64,000 bases of DNA from Nonomuraea muscovyensis (GCF_014207745.1 NZ_JACHJB010000002.1:2914001-2978000), one strand, 5' to 3'. Shown: positions 17,301-24,455, counted from the first letter of the stretch. A program made the numbers and translations. The notes: a model not told the origin generated them from the sequence alone.

Positions 17301-20300
17301 CCTACCACCACCTCACCGAGCTCGTCAACGGCTACTCCCTCACCGCCCACCCGGAGATGTTCACGGGCGCGTACGGCAGCAGCCTCCTCGTCCGGCCCCA
17401 GGGCGTGACCCCGTCGACGGGATCCGCCGAGGTGCGTGCGACGATCGGCGACTCGACACTCGTCGGCGTCGTCAAGGACGTGAACGGCAAGATCAACCTC
17501 ACCCTGGCCAGCATGGGCGTCACCTCGGCCAGGTCGCACGGCGGGAAGGTCGAGGGTTCGGCCGGTGTGGGCCACCAGCACGCCGACGGCTCGGGCGAGG
17601 GCGGCAAGGTGGGCGGCGCCCACTCCGGCGGGCACGCCCGCGCCCAGACCGACCTGTCCATCTGGGGCCGCGAACGGCTCGCCATCGAGACGGGCAACCA
17701 GTACGTCTTCGTGGCCAAGGTGGCGTTCGACGTGTCCGGCGGCCCGACCGGCGCGGAGCCGGTGGGCCGGACGGCCGACGGCGCCATGGTCTACACGGTG
17801 CCCGAGCGTCACGTCCTGCGCATGTACGCCGAGGGCACCATGAACCTGCCGCTGGCCCAGATGGCCGACGTGGTGGAGCGGTTCCTCGACGGCAACCTCA
17901 AGATGGACCGCGCGGTCGCCGTGCCGCTCGTCAAGCGTTACCTGGCCGCGTTGCGGCAGTCCCCCACTCCGGTCCCGCTGGCCGACAGGCACACGCCACA
18001 GGCACTGATCAACGCGCTGAAGCCGCTCGTGGACGCCGGTTCGATCCTCACGCGGGTGGACGACTTCCTCATGCGGGCCGAAAAGCTGGTCGAGGCCGTC
18101 CAGGAGGCACAGATCCCGTCGTGGCTGCGGGATCGGATCGGCTACACCCTCATCGAGACCGCGCGACTGCAGCGGGACGGCGAGGACGTGCACCTCCTGG
18201 ACGCGGTCCGCGACGCCGTCGGGTCCGTCTCCGCGCAGGCGCTGTCCGACCCGGTGATCCCCGACAGCCTGCGCAAGATCTTCGGGGACGACCGCTGGAC
18301 GGGCCCGATCGACACGATCTTCAGCGAGGAGGGGCTCCAGCTTCGCTACTACACGCCGTTCGACGCGTTCGGCCGGCGCGAGGAGATCGTGGTCAACGTC
18401 CGGGGCGACTTCACCGACGACCCGGCGGTGCTCCTGGAACACGTCCACGACATCGGCGGCATCTGGCAGGACTACACCTACCTGGAACAGATCCTGGCGG
18501 AGACCCGGTCCACCGGCAACGCGGTGAACGCCGGCGGCGACATGTCCGCCGGCGGGCACGGCAACAACGCCTCCGTCGGCACCGACCGCGGCCAGGGGGC
18601 CACCGGCTCGGCCGCCGAGCAGGAGACCCGCATCCAGCGCGTGGCCATGTTCGGCGACGGCATGGAGCGGGTCAGCCAGAAGTTCAAGATGACCGTCGAG
18701 GTGCAGCGCACCCCGCAGCAGGTGCGCGCGGCCGGCGTGGGGGTCAAGGCGGGCCCCACGGTGACCAGCGCCCCGATCGTGCTGGACGGCACCATGGTGC
18801 GGCTCATCCCCAGCGGGTTCGTCAGGACCGCCGGGGAGCAGGCCGCCGAACCGCCCAGGCGCTACGACCCGAGGCAGGTCACGCTGCCGCACAGCTTCGC
18901 CGCGAACTCCGTCCGCACCGACCTGTACAGGAAGGTCGCCCAGGCGCTCAGGAACGACAAGCTGCTCGGCGACGGCGTCGAGGGGCTGGAGACCGAGCTG
19001 CTGAACCTCCTGTCGGAGACGGCGACCACCACCCTGTTCGAGCGCATGAACGGCGAGCAGGGACACCAGATGACGTTGCCGGTGGACGGGCTGCGCAACC
19101 GTGCGGTGACGATGCGCATCGAGGCGTCGTCGACCGACATGCAGGTGCTGGCCCGCGGCCTGAAGAACGTCGAGATCGGCCAGGTCTGGCGTATCCAGCG
19201 GACCACCGGCTCGTCCAGCTCCGGCGGGATGGCCTTCCCGATCGGCGGCGGCACCGGAATCGACCACGGCGCCAGCGGCCTCAGCGGCGGCGCCTCGGTC
19301 GGCGAGCAGGCGTCGGTGAGCGTGTCGGACGGCGGCGGCATCCGCCGGGAGATGAGCCGGTTCGAGAAGGACGACGCCGTCATCGTCCGGCTTTCCACGC
19401 GCTACGGCCTCACCCTGGTCCGGGAGGCGCTCACCCCCGAGGGCCCGAAGAAGCAGGGCGACGCCGTCCACATCCCCGACGCCGCCACGGGCGAGGCGGT
19501 CGTCATCATGTCCGAGACCGACTACAAGGCGATGACCGCCATCCTGGAGTCCGGCGGCACGCTGGGCCCCGAGTGGCAGCTCTTCCGCGACAACACCCCG
19601 GCTCCCGCCGACGGCGCCGCCCGGCAGAGCGACCCGACCCGGCCCTGGACGTCGCTGCTGCAGGCCCGGATCGACGCCCACGTGAAGGGGGAGGACGTGC
19701 TCGTCCGCATCACGGAGCCGGACGGCACCGAGCGGGTCTTCCTCGCCTCTCCGAAGGGCGCCCTGGTCGGCGACGAGCACGACCGCGGGTTCGCCGCGGC
19801 GTTCGCCACCCTCGACCCCGAGCTTGTGCGGCTCGCCGACGACGCCCGCGTGAACCTGCGTCAGGTGTACGAGGGACCGCGCACGCAGGAGCGCTTCGCC
19901 CTCCGGGTCCTGTCCGAGCTGGTCGGCCTCGGCGTGGACGTGTCCTCGGTGCACGACCACGGCGCGATCTGGCCGACGCCGCAGCCGGACGGCGACACCG
20001 ACCCCGTCGGCGGTGCCCGGGCCATGGGCTCGGAGGGGATGTCGGCGAGCGCGCCGTCGGTGAACGCCCCCGAGGTCGCCGGTTCGGCGTTCGTCGCCGA
20101 CGGCCGGGCGCCCCACCTGCCGGACGTGACGCTCGCCGAGCTGAAGGAGGCGGTGGAGCGCGACCTGCGGGTCTCGGACTTCGGCGGCAAGGTGCTCGGC
20201 TGGACGTGGTCCGGCTCGACGCTGACCGTGCGGACGGAGTCGTGGGGGACGCTGCGCTTCGACGTCTCGATCGGCGAGATCACCCCCGGCAACGTCGGCG

Positions 20301-22489
20301 AGACGGACCTGCGGACCAGGGCCATGGCGGTGCCGCCGCGCACGGCCAACGACCAGCTCGCCCGCGCGGTGCTGCACGAGATCTCGCACGCGGGCCGCCG
20401 CATCGCCGCCGACGCGGCCAGGTCGGAGCAGGGCGTGCTGCGCCGCTGGATGTCCGCGCTGCGGCCGTCGGTGGGCCGCGACGAGTGCGTATCGGCCCGC
20501 TTCGACGAGTTCCGGCACCTGTCACGCCGGTGGGTGGCCGCCCAGGCGGCGTACGACCGGAATCCCACGCCGCAGACCCGCGACGACGTGCGCAAGTGGA
20601 CGCACGAGCTGCGTGCCCTGGCCGACGCCCTGCTCCAGCAGGGCCAGGCGCACCCGTCCTTCCCGTGGTCGGCCGGGCGGCAGACGGAGCCCGGTTTCCA
20701 CGCGGGTTCCATCGGCGCGCTGCCGACCACCGGCGTGGGCCTCGGCACGCTCGCCGACCTGGCCGGTGTCACCTCCGTCACCCCGGACGGCACTCCCCAG
20801 GCGAGCGTCACACCCGTGACCTCCGGCACGTTCACCGTCTCCGGTCCCGCCGGGAACCTCACCCTCGACGTGGCCGAGGCGGACCTTCCGCCTGGACAGG
20901 TGGCGGTTCGCGCGTCGGAGCCCGGCCGGCTGTCGGTGGCCGTCTCGCCCGCCGACGGGTCGGCCGTCCGCCTGCGCGTCGCCGAGCTCATCGCCGAGGC
21001 CGTCGCCAGGCAGGCGGGCCTGCCGCCGGGTGACGCGCTGGTCCCCGGCCCGCTGAACGCCGTCCCCGAGCTCCGGCGCGGCGACGCCGCCACGCTCGTC
21101 CGCATCCGGGCGCTGATCGCTGCCCGCGCCGAGGCGTCCCTGCTGGAGCGGGGCTTCGTGGAGGACCAGCTCCGGGCCGAGCTGAGCAACGCGGGCCTCA
21201 CGCCGGGCACCGACGGGGCCACGGCCCGGCAGATCGGCGCGGCCCGCGCCGGCCTGCTGCCCGCGGCGCACCTGGACGCCATCAACGAGTTCGCCGGCCG
21301 CGCCCCGCACCACGCCGTCACCGCGGCCGTCGCCGCCCTGACCCGCGCCGCCGCCCTGCACGGCGCCACCACCACCGCGTACGGCTCGGGCCTGGTGGAC
21401 GTCACCACCCGCCGGGGCACGCCCGTCCCGGTGCGGGTGGTCGTCAGCGACACCCCGATCGCCGGCCCCGTCGAGCTGTCCGAGCGGGACGGGGTGCACG
21501 TGCTGACCGTGAACCGCACCTACCCGGTGCCGTTCGTGGAGCGCGCCGTGGCCGTCACCGTGGCCGGCCTGGTCGCGACGGCGTCCGGCGTGCCGCGGAC
21601 CGGCCCGGTCACCGCGGAGAGCGCGGCGTTCGTGGCGAAGGCCCAGCTCGTCGCCGAGTTGCACGAGCTGATCCACCAGGTCCGCACGGCCACGCCCCAG
21701 CAGCGCTCCGGCCGGTTCGACCAGCTCGTCGGGGTGGCGGAGGCTCACGGGCTGGGCAGGCGCTCGCCCGGCCGCGACGCCGCCCGCGCCGCGCTGCCCG
21801 CGCCGCTCGCCGCCCAGCTCACCGCGATGCTCGACCACAGCGTCAGGGGCGAGTCGCGGCGCGAGTTCTGGGAGCGCATGCGAAAGCTCGCCAACGGCAC
21901 CGGCTGGTGGCTTCCGGAGGAGGAGATCCGCAGGCGCGCAGGCCTGCCGGCGGCCGACGAGCTCGACCGGCAGGGCCCGCGCGAGCCCGGCCCGGCGCCG
22001 AAGAAGCCGGCCGAGCCGCCTGCCGAGCCCGACACCCCTGCCGCCACCCCGTCCGCGCCGCCTGAGCGGTCCGCCGACCCGGACGGCCCTGCCACCCCGT
22101 CCACCGGCGTGCCTTCCACCCGGCCGGCGGAGCCCACCACCCGGCCTTCGGACCCGACCCGGCCCGCGGAGCCCACCGTTCCGCCCCGGCCGTCCGACCC
22201 CGCGACTCCGCCGCCCACCACACCGCCACCCACCACGCCACCACCGACGACACCGCCCCCCACGACGCCACCACCGACCACACCGCCGCCCACCACACCG
22301 CCACCCACCACGCCGCCACCCACCACACCTCCGCCGACCACGCCACCACCGACGACACCGCCGCCCACGACTCCGCCACCGGCCACCCCGCCACCGGCGC
22401 AGCCGACGGAACCCGGCGAGCCCGACGGTCCGGACGAGCCCCCGGCCCCCGCGTCGCCGGGGGAGAGCGAGCCACGCGTCCTGACATGA
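11348..22489 (+). CDS. giant type VII-linked effector with two HEISH...E domains
   Basis: 3713 residues from the ATG at 11348 (GGGGGTGAC before it). In order: a CpnT-like/WXG100-like N-terminal region (about 30-160, WVNHVLIPLLASGQAWP); hydrophobic helices (about 165-245); a Pro/Gln/Ala/Ser-rich linker (411-640); a first domain (about 835-1035) with HEISH at 946-950 and Glu990; a charged helical, coiled-coil-like stretch (1063-1161); about 1,600 residues with Gly/Ser-rich alternating beta segments near 1300, 1540, 1830, 2040, 2390 and 2625; a second HEISH domain (about 2920-3112; H3010-H3014, Glu3054); degenerate relatives of that domain (about 3130-3460); and a Pro-rich tail with 11 PPPTT units. 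HEXXH plus a distal Glu is the gluzincin metallopeptidase pattern; catalysis is not shown. No familiar C-terminal nuclease toxin is present. Upstream SseB, YbaB and WXG100 genes, and a downstream paralogous pair, support a type VII substrate. Confidence 0.85.
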   Translation: MAGYGHGNGDVNSDVPGGETFRGSGGTSATDIQPVWETEALPDWVNHVLIPLLASGQAWPQASESGLWALSRPHERTAAAVLNALDPTEKAVNSFVHGWDAPGTPDHIKRVAELFGMEAGAGGVAASADGYARQFDAFARETQYSKISINVAFWVAVIAAFIALVAAFFSAGTTAWLVGPYAAAARRAVGRILEVLAINAGRGFVSAAVARTTVLSAVVSGVSRLLASPLGRELVEEIGEEGFIDAYTQWKQWRMGTRDEWDWKRTAVSVVGAGGGAALGMRFADRISRLTRQIPGIDRLSRMAGDAPGWGNAFMRFPERALNTGLNNMIASPGGSMLGELVVNQRLVLPGPEAFVGGFMGGVGRTGTISPFNPDVAMALADPSAALARATDLAARSDLDRAVNQAMSTRSEPPTGPGPSGPPGSPSPDSPTPGSPTGPAPAGQPGTPAPGSPATPQRTGSQVTPPGVPSTASSATQQNALSAPNGPASPQSPAAGRQGGQQPAPEGPQPDQGDDPSTPANQRSPQAPTTQPTAPGQPAQGQPDAQGQPPAQGQGPTTGQAPPQSPPAVQAPDTGQAPDSGQAAANGQPANQGTPDNGAAQPAGQQAAQQTAQQTAQQTAPPPGQAPTQTPGQTANPATAAASANASAENLATLIAQRTVAEVQRTAFAHGLMLDGGGLLITDPSGRVVTLTPDALQRVQDLVMIRTAKGTSPERLRAAAAAALGTEIAVAAGRAPAEGAMEGLDQLAHVDPKAAPDAAAEGLDVDTSGSDRADRIAANLAARAPAPDAGLRPGFYDTAAQQIADRLAAFSSPTGPNTTGSTTTGPSTATTSRPGTVTAEQISQSLFQHRRPAHHPNATVAEVHAAVLAELTLTHFGGHVLSLTWPESSDLLVVKTRSGRTLHYRVTVGPVGDDMARSTGGTGTDPITMVIASRSPNESLARAVLHEISHHIQDDTAEAAGRPQGMLRRWLSRTPAGPSTDSCVLPRLNEFRLLSDKWRAAATMDERTVWAHEINRVLDDLRERGQTPPLPPWSSGQHHTPAAPPAPDTPLSDLTSYVRHTIDSLTRTVEGLTERENSKRESAATAMEEAVVNLAEHYTALEQRDRGAPERARKAFADAEKAQTKANRHGRIADNYQQAREYAEHAREAYEDLLTALEQGTPPSSDRLAALADQAQNWLTDFQEALRQTAPPSEAAPSFVPADRLPHLNRLTRTVNELMWRNGIDHTFTPDALERVLFEEFSRIISGDGALVRVGRGTPGELLIHITPSDLVEVLGATKVASEIMNGILPQGGRSIGASANHSQGYNVGHKLHTFVQMLPEGPAKDFLKHVELSVSGNAGLSRSLTGGAGNPALPGGVADDRGESIAYDAAAAWTVRVRTAKQPNWSDPVTVDHGDQNDPTNLRVYVSHAYTEPPPPGEARLPEKEAGKTPFPEYVALGLTGLVKLAEDTARALGDKHFPLGSVARRQLYTAMIDDLYGRMDEAVNDPSGIRRIIHVDGKPFVQLQIKAVPRLKTAQRVGAASTEHWQERLRVEVVKATGNQTAGRSNGVSATLGIAGLPTVDAYPGDGEYAVGFGPSGRGSTGASVSDGLSVEGVTYHPSVQRFTGHSQGVEVEFDYVVTGRLIDDDTEIGPIRGEGKGLFRFAEKDAHEYGLPVDAEAFTVENGERVYRDDGTPDPPPGRKAELPPIYGTEPGKVRGAGPGRVGAIDEAEQLREDVKKKLREKGILAPIVNGERVYSTDRLERLSQMLNEQEIDQQIDKKRLQSGYNQAAADGIPIKLVVRRSGHQPKVITLRVTLEQHFTDEHGRTPPKLVRVLESEAVANLPIGSDTNVWSHSRTENAGWGAGVGVKHVVPEKTEGISPNLSAGGGRDYSRTTSHTNGLTINNVRLYENGSPLAEFAVRHTARVEMLHADGEPELLAEREGTAHVLISSDLLPVDGPSPYGETFETPQEVRQYLTAQQVDPGNLLETLQGMLDMTDPDSPAYHHLTELVNGYSLTAHPEMFTGAYGSSLLVRPQGVTPSTGSAEVRATIGDSTLVGVVKDVNGKINLTLASMGVTSARSHGGKVEGSAGVGHQHADGSGEGGKVGGAHSGGHARAQTDLSIWGRERLAIETGNQYVFVAKVAFDVSGGPTGAEPVGRTADGAMVYTVPERHVLRMYAEGTMNLPLAQMADVVERFLDGNLKMDRAVAVPLVKRYLAALRQSPTPVPLADRHTPQALINALKPLVDAGSILTRVDDFLMRAEKLVEAVQEAQIPSWLRDRIGYTLIETARLQRDGEDVHLLDAVRDAVGSVSAQALSDPVIPDSLRKIFGDDRWTGPIDTIFSEEGLQLRYYTPFDAFGRREEIVVNVRGDFTDDPAVLLEHVHDIGGIWQDYTYLEQILAETRSTGNAVNAGGDMSAGGHGNNASVGTDRGQGATGSAAEQETRIQRVAMFGDGMERVSQKFKMTVEVQRTPQQVRAAGVGVKAGPTVTSAPIVLDGTMVRLIPSGFVRTAGEQAAEPPRRYDPRQVTLPHSFAANSVRTDLYRKVAQALRNDKLLGDGVEGLETELLNLLSETATTTLFERMNGEQGHQMTLPVDGLRNRAVTMRIEASSTDMQVLARGLKNVEIGQVWRIQRTTGSSSSGGMAFPIGGGTGIDHGASGLSGGASVGEQASVSVSDGGGIRREMSRFEKDDAVIVRLSTRYGLTLVREALTPEGPKKQGDAVHIPDAATGEAVVIMSETDYKAMTAILESGGTLGPEWQLFRDNTPAPADGAARQSDPTRPWTSLLQARIDAHVKGEDVLVRITEPDGTERVFLASPKGALVGDEHDRGFAAAFATLDPELVRLADDARVNLRQVYEGPRTQERFALRVLSELVGLGVDVSSVHDHGAIWPTPQPDGDTDPVGGARAMGSEGMSASAPSVNAPEVAGSAFVADGRAPHLPDVTLAELKEAVERDLRVSDFGGKVLGWTWSGSTLTVRTESWGTLRFDVSIGEITPGNVGETDLRTRAMAVPPRTANDQLARAVLHEISHAGRRIAADAARSEQGVLRRWMSALRPSVGRDECVSARFDEFRHLSRRWVAAQAAYDRNPTPQTRDDVRKWTHELRALADALLQQGQAHPSFPWSAGRQTEPGFHAGSIGALPTTGVGLGTLADLAGVTSVTPDGTPQASVTPVTSGTFTVSGPAGNLTLDVAEADLPPGQVAVRASEPGRLSVAVSPADGSAVRLRVAELIAEAVARQAGLPPGDALVPGPLNAVPELRRGDAATLVRIRALIAARAEASLLERGFVEDQLRAELSNAGLTPGTDGATARQIGAARAGLLPAAHLDAINEFAGRAPHHAVTAAVAALTRAAALHGATTTAYGSGLVDVTTRRGTPVPVRVVVSDTPIAGPVELSERDGVHVLTVNRTYPVPFVERAVAVTVAGLVATASGVPRTGPVTAESAAFVAKAQLVAELHELIHQVRTATPQQRSGRFDQLVGVAEAHGLGRRSPGRDAARAALPAPLAAQLTAMLDHSVRGESRREFWERMRKLANGTGWWLPEEEIRRRAGLPAADELDRQGPREPGPAPKKPAEPPAEPDTPAATPSAPPERSADPDGPATPSTGVPSTRPAEPTTRPSDPTRPAEPTVPPRPSDPATPPPTTPPPTTPPPTTPPPTTPPPTTPPPTTPPPTTPPPTTPPPTTPPPTTPPPTTPPPATPPPAQPTEPGEPDGPDEPPAPASPGESEPRVLT
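22208..22372 (+). repeat. 11 x 15-bp tandem repeat encoding PPPTT
   Basis: Eleven consecutive in-frame 15-bp units of form CCNCCNCCNACNACN encode (PPPTT)11, followed by PPPAT and PPPAQ. Third positions vary among units, so the protein repeat is kept while the DNA diverges. The tract forms most of the low-complexity tail of the giant protein and resembles cell-wall-spanning or O-mannosylated Pro/Thr linkers. Confidence 0.9.
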
Positions 22490-22511
22490 TGGTCTTGAAA
22501 GCAAGGGAGGC

Positions 22512-23060
22512 ATGATGCCGTTCGCGGTGGCCCGCACACGGGACGAGGCACACCTGTACCTCGATCTGCACCCGTGCGTCTGTGGTTCGGTCGAGACCAC
22601 CTGGGAGACGACGCTGACCCAGTCCGGAGGCGAGCTGGTCTCGCGCTACTCGGGCGGCTGCGCCGACTGCGGCAGGCTGCGCGAGTTCCTCTTCGCTCTG
22701 CCGGAGCGGGAGACGCTGACCGGTGAGTTCCCGACGTTCGGCGGGAGCGAGCCGTCCCAGCTCCTCGACGCGGGCGAATGGCTCTGGGTGGCCGACCTGA
22801 CGGCGGGCAACGTCCCCGCCGACGACCCGGCCGCCGCCCGGCAGGCGCTCACCATCGCCACGGCCGCCGTCGAGGAGGTCGTCAAGTTCGTGCCACCAGG
22901 TCAGGACGAGGTGCCCGACGAGGCGTTCTGGTCCGCTCAGGGCCGCGGCGTGCGCGCCGCCGAGCCGGGCAGGTTCGCGCTGGACCGGCTGCTCGTCGTC
23001 CGCGACACCTACCGCGACCTGGCCGCCCAGGCCACCGGCAGGGGCGACGGCCATGCGTGA
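22512..23060 (+). CDS. unknown protein, first of a paralogous pair after the giant gene
   Basis: 182 residues (the ATG at 22515 is an equally good start; GGGAGG lies just upstream). Residues about 18-55 contain a four-cysteine set, HPCVCGS...GGCADCGR, a likely zinc ribbon. The C-terminal half, 'AVEEVVKFVPPGQDEVPDEAFW' followed by 'EPGRFALDRLLVVRDTYRDL', is clearly related to the end of the next protein. The gene starts 22 bp after the giant gene stop and overlaps the following gene by 8 bp. Small cytoplasmic proteins in this position behind polymorphic toxins are often immunity proteins; that role is inferred from context alone. No known family is recognised. Confidence 0.75.
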   Translation: MMPFAVARTRDEAHLYLDLHPCVCGSVETTWETTLTQSGGELVSRYSGGCADCGRLREFLFALPERETLTGEFPTFGGSEPSQLLDAGEWLWVADLTAGNVPADDPAAARQALTIATAAVEEVVKFVPPGQDEVPDEAFWSAQGRGVRAAEPGRFALDRLLVVRDTYRDLAAQATGRGDGHA

Positions 23061-23577
23061 AGCCCGTACCATCGCCGAGGCCTACCTGCACATCAGCCTG
23101 ACCGTCGCGGAGGGCGAGCCGGGCGGCGCCCCCGACCACCGCCCGTGGACGACGATCACTGAGGGGCCCGGCTCCTGGACGCTGGTCTACGACCGTGGCG
23201 AGCACCACATCGAGCTGCGCGTCCCCCACACCACCGAGGCGGCGGCCCGGCATGAGGGCCTGTCCTTCGGGCCCGGCGTCTCGACCCTCGTCGACGCCGG
23301 CGCATGGGTGCTGACCGGCGCCGCCTACGCCCGCCAGGCCCTGGAGGACGACCTGCTGTCCGCCCCGGGCGCCGCCGACGGCTGGCGTCTGGCCCGAGAC
23401 GCGGCTGCGGAGGCGCTCAAGTTCCTGCCGGAGGGCGCCGACGAGCTGCCGCCCACCGCCTTCTGGACACCCCTCGGCACCTCCGCCCGCGAGCGGGAGC
23501 CCGACCGGTTCACCCGCGAACGCCTGGAAAGCGACCTCGCCTTCTACGAGCAGAGCCTGCGGGGCGCCACCCAGTAG
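23053..23577 (+). CDS. unknown protein, second of the paralogous pair
   Basis: 174 residues; the ATG lies inside the end of the previous gene (overlap ATGCGTGA, 8 bases), so the two are translationally coupled. It shares with its neighbour the C-terminal pattern 'EALKFLPEGADELPPTAFWTPLG' ... 'REPDRFTRERLESDLAFYEQ' and the mid-protein 'LVDAGAWVLTGAAYARQAL' (compare 'LLDAGEWLWVADLTAGNV'). It lacks the four cysteines of the first protein. Two divergent copies could match the two metallopeptidase-like domains of the giant protein, which is speculative. The gene is convergent with the nucleotidyltransferase gene 20 bp away. Confidence 0.75.
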   Translation: MREARTIAEAYLHISLTVAEGEPGGAPDHRPWTTITEGPGSWTLVYDRGEHHIELRVPHTTEAAARHEGLSFGPGVSTLVDAGAWVLTGAAYARQALEDDLLSAPGAADGWRLARDAAAEALKFLPEGADELPPTAFWTPLGTSAREREPDRFTRERLESDLAFYEQSLRGATQ

Positions 23578-23597
23578 GGCGCTCGGGTGGGGCGGGG

Positions 23598-24347
23598 TCA
23601 GCCCAGCCGTGCACGTACCACGAGATCGTGCAGCCCGTCGTGCGCGGTCGCGACCGCCGGCAGCGCGGACGCCTCGCTCGCGGCCTCCAGCTCGGCCGTC
23701 ATCCGCGCCACGTCGTCGCCGGCCGCGGGCACGGGCGGCGCCGCCCCGTGCTCCGCCTCCCGCTTGGCGGCCACCAGGTCCGGCAGGTACGCGGGGCCGT
23801 ACGCGTACAGGCGGGTCAGGTCGGCCTCCAGCTCGCCGGCCCGCATCAGGTGCAGCCCGGTCGCCAGCACCCGGAAGGTGTAGAGCAGCGGCTTCAGCTC
23901 GCCCGTCCTGCCGAACAGCCGCCACTGCGTCCGCGCGAAGCCCAGGTAGTGCTTGGCGTGGTGGCGGGTCAGGCAGCCGGGCGCCAGCGCGACCAGCTCC
24001 TCGTGCACCGGCGAGGACGTCACGACCAGCGGCGACAGGAGCTGCTCCAGCACGTAGCCGTTGCGGCGCAGCAGCAGGCGGCAGAACTTCGCCAGGTCGT
24101 GCGTGACGAGGTCCACCTCGACTCCCTCGCGTGTCCAGGTGCGCTCCAGGGTCTCCGGCCCGGTGCGCAGCCCCACGACCAGCTCCGCCGGCAGCACGTG
24201 CACGCCCCGCAGGTCCACGTCGGAGTCGGCGGACGGGAAGCCGTAGAGGTGCGCTCCGCTGACCGTCGCGAACGCCACCGGATGCGGCTGCTCGCCGGGG
24301 ACGCGGGGCAGCCAGGCGGGCAGCCAGGCGGGCAGGGTGGCCGTCAT
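23598..24347 (-). CDS. RlaP-type predicted nucleotidyltransferase
   Basis: 249 residues from the ATG at 24347, chosen because GGAGG lies 5 bases upstream; the longer frame would run back into the tRNA. The N-terminal 'SGAHLYGFPSADSDVDLRGVHVLP' is the polymerase-beta nucleotidyltransferase signature (S-G-x-x-x-YG...SD-x-D-x-RG) with two Asp metal ligands; 'GVEVDLVTHDLAKFCRLLLRRN' supplies the third. The helical C-terminal half, 'LAPGCLTRHHAKHYLGFARTQWRLF', is typical of the RlaP/DUF2-like group, often linked to RNA repair. The substrate is unknown. The gene sits 71 bp beyond the tRNA-Ala terminator hairpin, on the same strand. Confidence 0.8.
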   Translation of the reverse strand: MTATLPAWLPAWLPRVPGEQPHPVAFATVSGAHLYGFPSADSDVDLRGVHVLPAELVVGLRTGPETLERTWTREGVEVDLVTHDLAKFCRLLLRRNGYVLEQLLSPLVVTSSPVHEELVALAPGCLTRHHAKHYLGFARTQWRLFGRTGELKPLLYTFRVLATGLHLMRAGELEADLTRLYAYGPAYLPDLVAAKREAEHGAAPPVPAAGDDVARMTAELEAASEASALPAVATAHDGLHDLVVRARLG

Positions 24348-24417
24348 CGTTCCTCCAGGAGGCGGGCGGTCCGGGCGGCGAGCGGGCGGCCGCTGGACGG
24401 CGGTGCGCCCCAAACGA

Positions 24418-24449
24418 CGAGATCCCGCCCTGACCAGGGCGGGATCTCG
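24418..24449 (-). terminator. 15-bp perfect hairpin downstream of tRNA-Ala
   Basis: CGAGATCCCGCCCTG at 24418-24432 is followed after AC by its exact reverse complement at 24435-24449. In the minus direction it starts 6 bases after the tRNA 3' end, as expected for a tRNA transcript terminator. Confidence 0.85.
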
Positions 24450-24455
24450 GAAAAG

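Noticed and set aside
14261..20518. A 2085-codon open frame on the minus strand opposite the giant gene
   Set aside because: It is a GC-skew shadow: Gly/Arg/His/Val-rich translation with no domain, no ribosome site and exact antisense overlap with a frame that has recognisable motifs and repeats.
22208..22372. Tandem repeat considered as a CRISPR array
   Set aside because: Units are contiguous, 15 bp long, without spacers, and encode PPPTT in frame within a gene.
11348..22489. Giant protein as a non-ribosomal peptide or polyketide synthase
   Set aside because: No adenylation, condensation, ketosynthase or carrier-protein motifs (for example GGHS/GxDS) were found; low-complexity and type VII-like features dominate.
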